Assembly (NCBI RefSeq): GCF_000005505.3
Contig: NC_016133.3
Coordinates: 59,299,237-59,363,236 of the forward strand
Reading direction: 5' to 3'
Origin: Brachypodium distachyon
Taxonomy: Eukaryota; Streptophyta; Magnoliopsida; Poales; Poaceae
DNA: 64,000 bases
A program made the position numbers and the translations under genes. Of the stretch, positions 1 to 11,907 are shown piece after piece. The first letter of the stretch is position 1, and every line of letters begins with the position of its first letter. Below the pieces are notes generated by a model. That model did not search any database. It was not told the origin of the DNA and worked only from the letters and a program-made list of their open reading frames with translations.

Positions 1-761
1 CATACTATTAGTGCTACTTGCATGGTCACTTCAGAAATGAGAAGATAGGAATAGCAGGGCATAGAATTCAGATAAATGGATCTCTAGATTATGCTACTTT
101 CAGCTAGAATTTGTCATGGTGCAAGCTTCGCCACCAGCTCCTCTAGAACACAAGGGCATCTGTTCCTGAGGTGCACAAAGCCCTCGCTCGCCATGACCAC
201 CTTCAGGTTGCTCGGAGAGGTGAAGAACCTGAAGCAAGCCTTCTTGGCCGGAGCAGAGACGCACAGGCCGAGAGGTAGCCGACGCACAGCCAATGCCGAG
301 GATGACAATGACTACCGGGAATACGAAGACGACGACGATTTGGAGGACGAGGAGGAGAAGACGGCGGCTTGGGAGGAAGAGGGAGGCGTGTGGTGGAGGA
401 GGAGCGAGGTCAGGTCGGCGGAAAGGGAGGGGAAGTCCTAGGAGCCGCCGCCGAAGGAAGGGAGCGCGAGGTCGGCTTGGACGATGGCATCTCCGGTGCC
501 GATGCCGCCCACGTGCTGAGAATAAGAGAGGAGTTAGCCTCGGGGAGGAGGATACATGGATGACTTGTGCCAGCGCGGCAGTCAACGGGTCAAACCCATT
601 TTTAACACAGCAAAACAGCCAGATACAAGGGAGACGGGGCTCGGTTGCCTGGTTTCAAAAGTTAAAATGAACTTATTTCTATTTGGGTTTTAACTTATGG
701 TCCGGCTCAACCATCTGTTTTCTTGTCTCGCTGACTCGAAACCCTCCCTCGAGAGCTGGGA
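1..761. other. 5' edge of window, no gene supported
   Basis: This GC-rich stretch is open in several frames. One plus-strand frame (about 190-440) reads a run of acidic residues, and its minus-strand counterparts are Pro/Arg/Ser-rich. I recognise no domain and see no convincing splice pattern. It may be the edge of a neighbouring gene or the promoter and leader of the broken methyltransferase copy that follows. Confidence 0.4.
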
Positions 762-3700
762 ATGGCGGCGCCGGCGAGCGAGGACGTGGAGGCCTTCCTG
801 GCGTCGTGCGCAGCATCCGCGGATGGCGCCGCCGAGGCCGTGCTCGAGCGCCTCGACGCCCCCGCCTCCCGCGCCGCAGCACGGCGCCGTCCGCCGCCGG
901 ACAGGAGTGCTTCCGCATCCACGACGACATTCTCGACCCGCACCTACAAGGTAATCTCCAGACCTATCACCGTTCCTCCCTTACTCACTCCTCGATTTCC
1001 TACAGATTTTTCCGGGGCTTAATTTATTTTTGTTTGTTTGTATAAAAAATATTAACTGCTGTGCTGTCTTTGTTGACACAATGGTAAACAGTTCCATAGT
1101 TTGATACCGTCTTTTATTTGCTTCTCATGGCTTGATTTTTCAACTGCTTCTAGGATTTCACCCAAGAAAGAAGCTAACAATGATGGAGATACCTGGCATT
1201 CTCATTCCTTGGTCCGTCACGTTCTACGAGGGCCTCAGTCGGCAACCAGATACCATTTTCAGGGACAAGACAGTAGCACAGCTGGGATGTGGCAATGGAT
1301 GGATATCCATTGCACTTGCACAAAAGTGGTCTCCTTTGAAGGTTGGTATCACTTCTCGTCAGATCAAATTGATTGTGGTAAAACTGATAAAATTCTTCCA
1401 GCAAAGCTCAGGGGCACTTTGGTCTCATCAGATCAAATTCAACAGTCAAACGCCTTTGACTTGATTTGAGATGAACGGAATGGCAAAATTGATAAATCCA
1501 CTAACGGAGCAGTAACATGGTTGAGGATTCGCTTAGTCAAGTGTTTTTTCTTGATATTTCGTTTGGTCATAGTGACAAAACTGATAAAAACCTTTCTTTC
1601 AATTATGACCAAAAAAAAAGAGAGGGACAATCACTTGATTAGTATTTGGGCCAATTGTCATTGAATCAAATTAGTTTTCTGTCATCGACAATAGCTTAAC
1701 AGTCCAGCCATTTATTCTTAGGATTTTCTCAGAAAACCAAGCTGATCGTTGTTTGTTTCTTTGAAGGTCTATGGTCTGGATATCAATCCAAGAGCTATCA
1801 AGATTGCGCGGATAAACCTTTACTTGAACGCACTAGATGATGATGGTCTCCCAATCTACGATGGGGAGGGGAAAACATTGCTTGATAGAATTGAATTCCA
1901 TGAATCGGATCTTCTTTCTTCCTGTAGAGACAGCAAGATAGAACTTGATTGCATTGTTGGATGCGTACCACAGGTATGGTCACATGTTTGGTGAAAGGAA
2001 ATTATGGTAGACCAGAACTGAAGAAAAACACTTTATCTGCTTTTCAGGTTCATAACCCCAATCCAGAGGTGGTGCCAAAGATTATAATTCACAATTCAAG
2101 TGAGGAGTTCTTGTACTCCATGTGCAACTACTGTGCTTTTCAGGTCAGTTAAGATACATCTTGTATGTGTTCATCAATTCACGAAAATGTATTGACATGC
2201 GTTGAACACTAGAAGTTAAGCCATTCAGTTTACCTAATACTAATGGTCTTCGCTATTTCTCTAGCTTGAGTAAGAGTATCAGATCAGGTGAGAAAAATCT
2301 TCTATGTGTACATCACTTCATGAAATTGTACTGACATGCATTAACTTGACCCATTCAGTTTACCTGATACTAATGAATTTCTACACCGTTCCTTACTGCA
2401 GCTACGTTTTTTTATCTTGTGGAAACATTTTGTTAATAACCTGATTAATAACCAGATTAAAAAGTGTGTTTGGAACGTATGCAATTTCGTGGTATGTGTG
2501 CATGTTTGTAAATGACGTATGTTATGTACTGATAACTTGGTTCAACCACTATAATCAATTTAACTCCGGGGTTCTATATTTGCAGACAACCAGGCTAAAT
2601 GCTGGATACTAAGATTAATTGTTTGACTAGTGATCCATATGTGAAATTTCCTAACCTCAAGTTCCAGCTATCGCATAACGAAAAGTGTGTGATTAATAAA
2701 AAAAAATACGTGTGAGGTACTAGCGCCTCGACAAATGTGATTAGTTCTCCACTCTTTCATATAACAAAGGACTGCTGGAGTATGGTATTATTATTTATTA
2801 GTAGTAATAATGTTCATTTTTGGTCTGTTTAGATACAGAGGTTTTGATGCTTTTGATACATAGTTTGACACTTTGACTCAACTTAATCTGTCTTGTTTGC
2901 TGATTGTGCTATTCCAATTTCCTTGTTTTTTGTCTGTTTTAAACTTATTGCATATCTTACTGCATCCAGGGTTTTGTTGAGGACCAATTTGGCCTTGGGT
3001 TGATTGCTCGGGCAGTTGAAGAAGGGATAGCTCTCATAAAGCCTACGGGTATCATGATATTCAACATGGAAGGCCTGCCAGGTCAAGTTTTATGTGAACG
3101 CCTATTTTTACGCCGTGGATTTCGCATCAGTAAGCTCTGGCAATCAAGAACCATGCAGGTAGGAATGCTATGACAGACCAGGTGTTGATTTACCTGGAAA
3201 TCTTCTCCATGCCAGCATGTCCTGATTTGGTCAACAATATGAACTTCAAGTTGCACCACCGCATTTCGTTTTATAATTTAGTTTACGATGGCATTTTTCT
3301 GTGGCATCATTACCAACTAGGTGGGTTCTTTGCAGGCTGCTGACACGGACATTTCAGCTTTACTTGAAATCGAGAAAAATAGCCCACATTGATTTGAATT
3401 TTTGTGGATCTTGGTGGGGACCAACCTGTCTCTGCACGCACAGCATGTGCATACATGAAATCTGGTGGCCGCGTTTCACATGCTTTATCTTTGTATAGCT
3501 GTCATCCTCGCCAGCCCGACCAGGTTCGTGTATGTTCTCTTTAGATTTGTCAAACGAATACGTAAGGACTGAAAGTTTATTAATTTGGAGAATTTTCAGG
3601 TGAAGAAAATATTTGACTTTCTTAAAGATGGATTCCCAGAAGTCAGCAGCTCCCTCGATTTGTCCTTTGGGTTGCTGATGAAAAACTTACCTTCCTAGCA

Positions 3701-4162
3701 TGCCTAGGTAGCTTTTTGAAAGAGAACAAGTCCAGTCCTTGTGTGCCTCCAGCTGGATGTTTAGACTTCCGGAATCTTGTTACTGGATTTATGAAGGGCT
3801 ACCACCATATCCCATTAAATCCTGATGTAATACTTCGTTCTTTTCCCTTTATAATTATGTCCGTTTATACTAGAAATTCGTATAATCGACCTACTCGGTG
3901 CATCTATCTTATGCTTCATATGGTACTGATTTTTCTTTTCTGGTGCACCAGAATGTCGTTGTATTCCCTTCTCGTGCTGCGGCAATAGAAAATGCTCTTC
4001 AGTTGTTCTCGCCGGCGCTTGCAATTGTTGATGAACACCTGACCGGACACTTGCCCAAGCAATGGTTAACATCTTCAACCATTGAGGTACTTTGCAGTTT
4101 GCACAGGCATGCATCTGAAGCTTGTGCGTTTTAGAAAACACTTATTTGGGAAGCACATATCT

Positions 4163-4260
4163 TTTTTCCGTGAAGAAAAATGCTGGTCTTTTCCGTGAAG
4201 AAAAATGATGCTATTCTCCGTGAAGAAAAATGATGCTATTTTCTGTGAAGAAAAATGATG
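4163..4260. repeat. Four-copy 25-bp tandem repeat
   Basis: Four imperfect copies of a unit built on CCGTGAAGAAAAATGATGCT lie in an intron of the MMT pseudogene, just before the exon that starts near 4306. They probably arose by slippage. I see no coding role. Confidence 0.8.
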
Positions 4261-6322
4261 GTGACAAGAATGTTGATGCTACTGCTTCCTTCTTTTTTCT
4301 TCAGGGAAGAGCAGATTGCACCGAAGCTGAAAACACTGACTGTTATTGAAGCACCACGCAAATCTGATTTGCTGATTGAGTTTATCAGGAAACTGAGGCC
4401 TCAGATTGTTGTTACTGGCATGGATCAATTTGACGCTATCAGCAGTGCTGCTTTTGTGAACTTGCTAGGCGTAACTAAAGATGTTGGTTCCCGGTTATTC
4501 TTGGATATTTCCGAACATCTGGAGTTGTCTCCTCTGCCAAGCTCTAATAGTGTATTGCGATATCTTGCTGGAAACACCCTACCTTCGCATGCAACTATAC
4601 TGTGCGGTTTTCTGAAGAATCAGGTGCCATTAAGTGGACTTGCAGTGCCATGTTATATCGATCAGCCGGGAACTTTATCCAACCTTTATGTATCCTTACT
4701 TTAGAAACAAGTCGTAAATGTTCCCATTTGCTTAATCTTGCAGGTTATTCTGATCTGGAAGTTGCTGTCGTCATTTCTGAAGAGGCAGCTTTCTGTGAGG
4801 CATTGTCACAAACTATTGAACTATTGGAAGGGCATACTTCTGTGATCAACCAGCAGTATTATGGCTGTCTTTTCCGTGATCTGTTAGCCTTTCGAATTTG
4901 TGAGCCGCATGCACAGCGAGAGGTAAACAGAACGCGGTCTCCAATTACCCACCTCACTCATCCTCACGATGACCTCTGATGTCTAATGGCCTTTTTCTTA
5001 GTTGATATTTCCCTCATCGTCAGTCTGAGTCAGCTACTTCTTGTTTTTAAATTTTTTGGAGTAGATCCTCCTTAGTTGGATAAAACCTACTGACATGAAC
5101 AGCTAAATTTAATACTAGGATGTTTCATTGTGTTTTCATCTTATGTCTAATTCTGAGTAAAAATAATACTGTGGCCAGGGACCTATGGAATACTACTCTC
5201 AGAAAAAGTGGGGCCTGTGGAGTATTTTGTGGCCTTAATGTTTGTCTTGGTTCGTTGAATTCTAATTTTTCCTTGCTCTTTTTTCAGAGACAACCTGCAG
5301 TAGTGCTGCCTCAGGGGATTATTGGATTCTCTAATTCAGCTATATCTACCAGAAAAGAAGCTGAATTTTTCATTTCCGATTCCAAAGAATCTTGTGTCAT
5401 TCATATGGATTTAGATCGCAGCTTCTTGCCAGTACCTTCTGCAGTGAAGGCCTCCATTTTTGAAAGCTTTGTTAGGCAGAACATCATGGATTCTGAAACC
5501 GATGTTTGTTCCAGCATTCAGCGGCTGGTGAAGGATAAGTATGGTTACCCAGAAAATTCTTGTTCTGAAATTGCATATGCCAATACGAGTCTGGCACTCT
5601 TCAACAAGCTTGTTCATTGCTGCAAACAAGAACAAGGCACCTTCTTTTTCCTCATGGGCGCCAACGGGCATTATGTCTCGGCAGCAAAGTTTCTGAACGT
5701 AAACACCTTCATTAAGTTCAGGCTTTAAGATTGACTCATGGGTTCTACACGATACACTTGATAACGCATGTGAGAATGACGGCGTAATTTATCCTTGGGT
5801 GTATATTTCTGGCCCCACAATCAACCCTTCTGGTTTCCTGTACAGTCACGAAGAGATATACCAGCTGCTTTATATCTGTGCTAGAAATGCAGCTACGGTA
5901 GTGATAGATACCTCCTTCTCTGGTCTTGAATTCCAAACCGATGGCTGGACTCGTTGGGATTTAGAAGGATGTCTTGATGGTGCAATTTATATTCATAACT
6001 GGTTCCCTTTTTATCTGCTCGGAGATCTGTCCCTTGAGCTGACCATGGCTGGGCATAACCTTGGGTTTCTGATTTTGTATAGACGGTCCTTGGTTGAATA
6101 TAGTTTCCCAACCTTGAATCAACCACATAGCACATTGAAGTACACTTTCAGAAAACTGTTGAGTCTCAAGCACGGGTGGGATCAGCGTTTCATTAATCTC
6201 ATTGTGGAGCAAAAGGAGACAGTGAAGAATCGTGCCAACCACTTGATCTTCAGTTTAATTCCATTTTACGAGTTGCGTTCCCTTCCAAACTCAGTTTGTG
6301 GAGAAAGGTTGGCAGAGCCTTA

Positions 6323-6542
6323 GGCCCTGTTTGGTTGGACTTAAAACTGCTTTCTGACTTTTGGCTTATAAGCCACAAAAGCACCAAATTAGGTGCTTTC
6401 AGCTTTGGTTTTTGACATTTGACTTGATATTGTTAGATGATGGTATAAGCAAAAAGCCAAAGTCAAAAGCAACTATTTAGGTATTTTTGTGGCTTATAAG
6501 CCAAAAGTCAAAAAGCAGTTTTAAGCCCAACCAAACAAGGCC
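6323..6542. mobile_element. Tourist-type MITE (PIF/Harbinger-like), 220 bp
   Basis: The terminal inverted repeats begin GGCCCTGTTTGGTTGGACTT and end with the near-exact complement. They are flanked by TTA direct repeats at 6320-6322 and 6543-6545, the target-site duplication expected for Tourist elements. It contains no open reading frame. It is inserted in the last intron of the MMT pseudogene. Confidence 0.85.
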
Positions 6543-7074
6543 TTAGTCTAATCTAAGTAACTTGACTTCTTGTTGGCAATCAGTGCATCCAGAAATTTGG
6601 TGAATCCGTGGTAGCATTTCATTATTTATTTATTTATTTATTTTGATAAAACTGCAACTAGCTAGACATGCTTTTGCAGAGCTATGTTGACTTTGAATTG
6701 AACATTGTGAAGTTGGCCAGTCACGTTTGACAACTTTCCTCTTGTTTTCTTCTCTGTCTTGTTTCCTTCTCTGCGATGAACAGACACTTGAGAGCTGCGG
6801 CTGGGATGTGGTCGGCTGTCATGGTGGTATCTTGATGCTGGCAAAACCAACAGCCTACATTGGCAAATTATTCAGGGTCAACGGTTTCGAAGGCGAGCTC
6901 GATGGCTGCAACATCAGGGAAGCCGTTCTTAGATCCACTGGATTGTGTATAAGCAGCAGCACATGGACTGGAATACCGGACTACTGCAGGTTCAGCTTTG
7001 CTCTCGAGAGTGGTGAATTCAAGCGGGCGATGGATTGCATAACTCGGTTCAAGGAGTTGGTTCTGGGAGGCTGA

Positions 7075-7494
7075 GATGAATGGTCGTGGAAAGTGAAAAA
7101 GGGGATAAAACCTTAAGAAATGTAAGGGAAGCCTTAGCTAGTCTCAGGAATCTAAGTGATTTGTAAGAAATAATGATTTTGTTTGCCTTATTCCGGCCTC
7201 TCCCTTACTAAAACTTGCATGATGAATTGGCTGTGTGATGTTGTACCACAAACAAATTGGGAACAAGCGTGATCTGGAATTCAGTTGTTGTGCATATATG
7301 TGAATGTGCCGTTGGGCGGTGAACATTAGAATTGCATGTGTAGGAAAAGATAGGCTAGTGGCGTACAAGGCTCCGTCCGTAGTGCAGATGCAATACAAGT
7401 AAGGAATCATTTGTCTTGATTTCTGCTTCCTCAAGTGAATGGTTTATGGTTTCTGTAAGGAATCATTTTCTTCAGTCGGGTCGTAACCAACTCG

Positions 7495-7527
<33 letters not shown>

Positions 7528-7926
7528 GGTTCCTTGAAAAAATGATGTTGGAGACAAAAACCGGAAAGAGAGAGCGCATGCTTTTGGATGCTGGCCGTAC
7601 CCAGTCCCAGCCACCAGCGCCGTGAATGTCAGTTCTGGTTGTTAAAATCACCGAAGCGACACGCTTCAAGAAGGACATAGAGCGGAAATGCCAAAGTGGA
7701 GAATAATGCCAAGTAGGACGGAGCTGAGGCTCAAAGCCGCCCTGGGGATAGAAACTCTGGATCAGGTCGTCGGCAACGTGTCTGCTCATTTGGCCCTCAC
7801 GGGTGGTCAAGTATTCATATGAAGTTCTTCGCAAAAAAAAAAGTATTCATATGAAGTACTCCTCTTGACGTCTTTCGTGGTTGTTACTGTGCACAGATTA
7901 CATCGAGCTAGGCATCAATGGAGAAC
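7075..7926. other. Spacer with AC microsatellite
   Basis: This is the 3' flank of the MMT pseudogene. It includes an (AC)n run at about 7495-7520. A 120-codon minus-strand open frame (7472-7834) runs through the microsatellite and resembles no family I know. No gene is supported here. Confidence 0.5.
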
Positions 7927-9060
7927 TTACTGGGATGCAACTGTAGAAATTGCGGCTCCAGTTATGCCAAGCTGGAAACCATATATAAGTAAAGGAAGAA
8001 GGACTACGGCTGAAAGATTCCCCGAACCTACAGATGTTTTAAAGAAAATGATAACAGAATCATCAGGTTGAAAGAAGGGAGATATTTGACATCTGATAAC
8101 TGTCTGCAACGTCACAAATCAAATGAAAGTTGCTTGCCAAGCGTGAATGATTAACTATCCACTAGCTTTGGCATGAAAGAGTCAATGTATACAAAAAAGT
8201 TAGTACTTGTGTATCACTGCAAGGACAGTACACCATCATCTGCATCAAAAGATAATTTACACTCACAAGTCACAACTAGTGAAGAACCAGGCCAGTATTT
8301 GTTTGTAGTTACCTATATATATTACGGGAGTCTTGGTATCCTTGAATCCACGAAAGATACCCTGCATTGCTAGCATAATTACATTTGCAGGTGCTCCCAA
8401 GGCTCTCAGCGAAAGAAAGAGTTGTGCAGATTTATGCATTGGAGAGGCCTGTGTAAGAACTAAACTGAGAAATCCTGGTAACAGGCACAGGTGGAAATTA
8501 ATGCATTGAATAGTCTTGAATCCAGTTAAAGATCCATTGTCCACTCATAAAAGAGGGGAATGAAAAATAGTACTCCCTAAAAAGAAAAACTCAAAGATGA
8601 TACTCCCTAAAAAGAAAAACTCAAAGATGATAACAGACGTCATCATATAAACATACATGTGACACGCCCATTAGTTTAAGAAACAATCCTGATCCTAGGA
8701 ACAATGCCAATGCTTCGATTATACCAATACCAGCAGCTAAGATCAAAGCCGATGAGACAGATGGTAGCTCCAATTTAGTGAGATGTCATCAGAAAGTCAA
8801 GTTCTATTGCCTGCATAAGCAAACTGCGCACAAACTCAATTGCTATTTACCAGATGATCCTGTTACCTGAATCAGTTCAGAATACTTGCTACGCGATGCT
8901 CAACAACGGAATGTTGAAAATCTTGGACAGAATATTAAAAATCGCCACACCAATACCAGACGATGCTAGCTCCAGAGCACCTTCAGAACATATGTCAAAA
9001 TTGAGCCAGAAAAGAAATAGCAGCTTGCTTTCGTGCAGCACAGATGGCTACACAGTGCTT
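7927..9060 (-). pseudogene. MATE/DTX efflux transporter remnant
   Basis: Four degenerate exon pieces lie in the right order on the minus strand. The first (about 9010-8890) reads GALELASSGIGVAIFNILSK and then meets stop codons. The second (about 8790-8670) reads SSALILAAGIGIIEALALFL. The third (about 8460-8330) contains LRALGAPA and GIFRGFKDTKTP. The fourth (about 8050-7930) contains GITGAAISTVASQ. These are hallmark stretches of plant MATE multidrug and organic-anion antiporters. From memory they are closest to the plastid DTX44/45 type. The N-terminal transit region and the C-terminal half are missing, and stops interrupt the first piece, so this is a truncated relic. It sits beside other broken sequences (MMT, LINE). 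Confidence 0.75.
8571..8630. repeat. 30-bp perfect tandem duplication
   Basis: The unit beginning TACTCCCTAAAAAGAAAAAC occurs twice in a row (8571-8600 and 8601-8630) with no visible difference, so it looks recent. It lies in an intron of the MATE remnant. Confidence 0.85.
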
Positions 9061-9207
9061 TAAGAGGGCAATCTGGCGCCGAGTGTATGCAGCTACCATG
9101 CCTAAGGCTCCCCATATGACATATGTCAATCTGCATGCTAGCTTTTCACAAAATAGAACATCCTCATACTAATAAACAAAGTCTTTTCTCATTATCAACA
9201 TGATATT

Positions 9208-9696
9208 GTGATCTGCAACTTTAATTTCCAGACACCAAAATCATCTGCTGTTCAAGTAACCATGCACAAGATTGGTGTGAATACCAGATTTGATGGATCG
9301 TCGACATTGCAACAGAGATGGGATCCTTGCTGTGACTGCTGTGACAGAAATATTAGAGAAACCAGAGATCACCTCTTCTTTGGTTGTGACTTCAGTAAGG
9401 ATTGTTGGCACAAGATTGGTGTTAACTGGGCTGGTTTAGGCCCTGATCCCCCCCTCCTGGCTTATCTTCAACACTCTAAGAACTGCTTGCCAAGGGATGT
9501 GCATAAAAAAATCTTCTTGTCCGCTTCTTGGGAGCTTTGGAAATGCAAAAACGAGCTCATCTTCAACAATGTCACCCCCACTGTTCAGGCTTGGCTCTTA
9601 AAGTTCAAAGTCTCAGGTCTCAAAGCTGTAGATTTAAGGAGGGCGCCAGGGCAGGCGCTTAGGGCTTGGCTCGTCTCTAGTGCCTCGGTGCCCTGA
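9208..9696 (+). mobile_element. LINE retrotransposon 3' fragment (zf-RVT domain)
   Basis: A 162-codon open frame reads CC-x2-CC, then ETRDHLFFGCDFSKDCW, then SASWELWKCKNELIFNN. This is the reverse-transcriptase zinc-binding (zf-RVT) region found at the C-terminus of plant non-LTR retrotransposon ORF2. The upstream endonuclease and polymerase domains are absent. The piece is a 5'-truncated copy or an exapted fragment. A cytosine-rich tract (about 9713-9737) follows. I see no clear poly(A) tail or target-site duplication. Confidence 0.75.
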
Positions 9697-10062
9697 GTTT
9701 TTTCCTTTATGCACCCCCCCACACCCCCCCCCCCCCCGTTGTGCTGGTTGTATGTGTTCTTTTAACTATATATGAAACCCGGTGTAGTTATTCCCATATT
9801 GAATATTCTACCATTTCTACTTTATCATTTTTAATAAATTCATATGCTATTTATGAGATACTTCAAAACGAACTCCATGAAAAAATTGCAAGTTGGCCCG
9901 TAGTTTTTACTATGTTTTACAAATGTCTTCATATTTGTGCATACAATAGAGTATGTTAAAAAACTGCATATTCTACCTTTTTCTATGTTCTACATACTAC
10001 TCAATATACTACATTCTACATTCTCCCAATTGCGCTATATTCTCCCAAATTTGTGTGAAACG

Positions 10063-10349
10063 TACACGAGAGTATACCTAGGCAAACCCCGGGCCGGGCC
10101 GGGTTTGGGCCGGGCTTCATAAAAGCCTGACGGTCAAACCTGAAGCTCGAGCCCGGCCCGAAGCCTGAAAAAAAGGCTTTTTAAGTATTAAAATAATTAT
10201 TTTCAGAATAAATAAATGTATTTTTATACCTATTTTTCCTAAAAACACTCATTTTAAGCATTTCGGACTTTCGGGCCGGGCTCTGGGCAGAAAAGTGAAG
10301 CCACAGGGCTTCAGGCCGGGCTACCCATGCCCAGGTATACGCGCGTGTA
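10063..10349. mobile_element. Inverted-repeat element, about 287 bp, unclassified
   Basis: The ends are imperfect inverted repeats of about 25-35 bp. The left end reads TACACGAGAGTATACCTAGG. The right end, read on the minus strand, is TACACGCGCGTATACCTGGG. The interior is AT-rich between GC-rich shoulders full of GGGCCGGGC words. It has no coding capacity and no clear target-site duplication. A MITE-like non-autonomous DNA transposon is the best guess. Confidence 0.5.
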
Positions 10350-10372
10350 ACTATGCCCGGTAGTACGATAAA

Positions 10373-10565
10373 GTCGAACCCTACCGTGAGAGCTGGGAAT
10401 GGCGGCACCGGCGAGCGAGGACGTGGAGGCCGTTTCGCATCCTTGGCCTGCTTCATGCGGCTTCTCTGCTTGAGGTTCGCGTCGTCTTGGCCACCCGTAA
10501 ACCAAGGGGATTAATTTGCTCCTGTTCTGTCTTGTTCATACACGCTGCCGAGCCGAGGTCAAATC
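10373..10565. repeat. Chimeric duplication: MMT 5' end joined to YceD exon 2
   Basis: Positions 10375-10431 repeat the start of the MMT pseudogene (about 739-795), including its ATG and first codons, with only a few differences. The sequence then switches, with no spacer, to a copy of the DUF177/YceD exon 2. First comes the part at about 12351-12420, then after an internal loss of roughly 150 bp the part at about 12580-12645. Both segments keep the orientation of their sources. It cannot encode either protein and it lies upstream of the DUF6598 gene. Confidence 0.75.
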
Positions 10566-10639
10566 GAGTTGGACTCGGAATAGACTTGTCGTTCGTGTTA
10601 ACAGGGGGAAAAAAAATAGAAGGAGTCTGGATGGAGTCT

Positions 10640-10647
10640 ATATAAAC
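10640..10647 (+). promoter_or_regulatory. TATA box of DUF6598 gene
   Basis: CTATATAAAC lies about 130 bp upstream of the ATG at 10774. That is a normal distance for a plant core promoter with a leader of roughly 100 bases. Confidence 0.5.
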
Positions 10648-10773
10648 AGAGGAAAGGAGGGGAAATTGGAAACAGAGCAGAGCAGAGACTTGGGAGGAAA
10701 ACTAACTAGGTCTCTCTCGCATTATCCTTTCCGTCGAACCGAATCGAGGAGAGAGCGAGAGCGGACGGCGGCC

Positions 10774-11907
10774 ATGGATAATATCGAGATGATCACCCTG
10801 GGTTTGGAGATGGCGGACACAAGGATCACCGGCCGGTTGTCGGGGTCGGCGAAGAGGAAAGCTGCGAGGAAGAAGAAGCCGCCGCCGTTGTCGGATAGCG
10901 ACAGGAACAAGCAGCAGCAGCGTCCACGCTATGTGTATGTGGCTGAGCCTCTGAATGACGAGGAGCCTAACGAGGAAGACGAGATTGTCGACTACCGTGA
11001 TCTCTGGGACTGCCTCTTCTCCGACCACTTCGGTTCCTTTGAAGACGAAAGTAAGTCTTTCTTGTTCAAACTTCAAACAATTACCCGCCCAAATCTTGTC
11101 CTTTCCTTCACTCAATTAACAACCTAGCTCCTTGCTGATGCAGCTTCTCTTGGTCCCATGCGCCACACGTTTGGACCCATCCCATGGTACGCCGTCCCTG
11201 ATTGCACTCTGCAGATCTTCTACATCCGAGTCGCCGACATCGACAGAGGCGGCCTCGAGTGGCCATTGCACGTCCATGGCTTCGTCGCCAGCAGGGACTC
11301 CATGGACAACAATCGCAACTTCCTCTTCAGACGCACAAGGGATCACTGCCAAACCCTCACCCAGGAGAACCCATGCTTGCTGTTAACTGGTCCGTCTCGA
11401 GCCATTTTGCTGATCGATCCCGTCTCCTTCGAAGTTCAGCTCAAAGTGAAGAGCAAAACAGAGCCTGAACAGGATGAGCTCTTGGCTTTCAGAATCTGGC
11501 AGTTCCACCAAGCGTATCAGTCTGAAGAGGTGCTCTCTCAGTGTGACCCTGGCAACTGCTGCTCGCTCCAGCTTGGATACGCACCACTCAAGCCGTCGAT
11601 CGAGGCAACCGTCACTGTCCGACTCGTTGATCAACAACAAGAAGAAGAAAAAGAAGAAGAAGAAGAAGAAAAGGAAGAAGAAGAAAAAGAAGAAGAAGAA
11701 GGGCCATGCCATCTTCTTGGAGGACTCCATGTTACCTGCTGCACCGCCAGCATGAAACAAGCGTCGATGCTGTTCTTGCCGAGATGGGAAAGTTCCCGTG
11801 GATGCAAAAAACGGTCTGGTCGAGCTTTCGAGGCGTGTTGTTTCTGTGGAATCAGGAGGGCAACTGCTGGTTTCTGTGGTGGCTACTCGGTCTCGGATGG
11901 GTGTTGA
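10774..11907 (+). CDS. DUF6598 family protein, probably frameshifted
   Basis: There are two exons (10774-11050 and 11144-11907), giving 346 residues. The start is chosen at GCCATGG, after an in-frame but weak upstream extension. The conserved core lies in exon 2: RHTFGPIPWYAVPDCTLQIF, GGLEWPLHVHGFVASRDSMD and CLLLTGPSRAILLIDPVSFE. These are typical of DUF6598, a grass family of unknown function. A Glu/Lys tract encoded by a (GAA/GAG) repeat (about 11637-11700) follows. Near 11775 the frame appears to slip by one. The family's usual C-terminal block (RRVVSVESGG, then DLGFCKMEVTVAWSLLS) is still present, but in another frame, ending at 12082. Residues after about 304 are therefore out of frame. 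The gene is truncated or a young pseudogene unless the indel is a sequencing error. Confidence 0.6.

Larger units (their letters stand above)
762..7074 (+). pseudogene. MMT1: Methionine S-methyltransferase (MMT) pseudogene
   Basis: MMT makes S-methylmethionine from methionine and AdoMet in the cytosol. The plant enzyme is about 1,090 residues, with an N-terminal methyltransferase domain and a C-terminal aminotransferase-like domain. Remnants of both are co-linear over 6.3 kb. The start is at 762 and the AdoMet motif LGCGNGWISIAL lies near 1280. YGLDINPRAIKIARINLYLN is near 1770, and the last exon, ending KELVLGG, stops at 7074. Splice sites mostly survive but the reading frame does not. The frame shifts in exon 1 near 880-900, with about 13 residues missing. 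Residues are lost near 1205. An in-frame TGA at 3390-3392 is followed by a shift near 3400. Further shifts fall near 3665, 4330, 4745 and 5725. The intact genes downstream show that general sequence error is an unlikely cause. The last intron contains a Tourist MITE. A functional copy would have to lie elsewhere in the genome. Confidence 0.9.

Noticed and set aside
100..585. 161-codon minus-strand open frame at the window start
   Set aside because: Compositionally biased, overlaps other open frames and resembles no family. It looks like a by-product of GC-rich sequence.
762..7074. MMT frameshifts as sequencing errors
   Set aside because: About 75 exons of other genes in the same window splice to intact frames, so a high error rate confined to this locus is unlikely, though not excluded.
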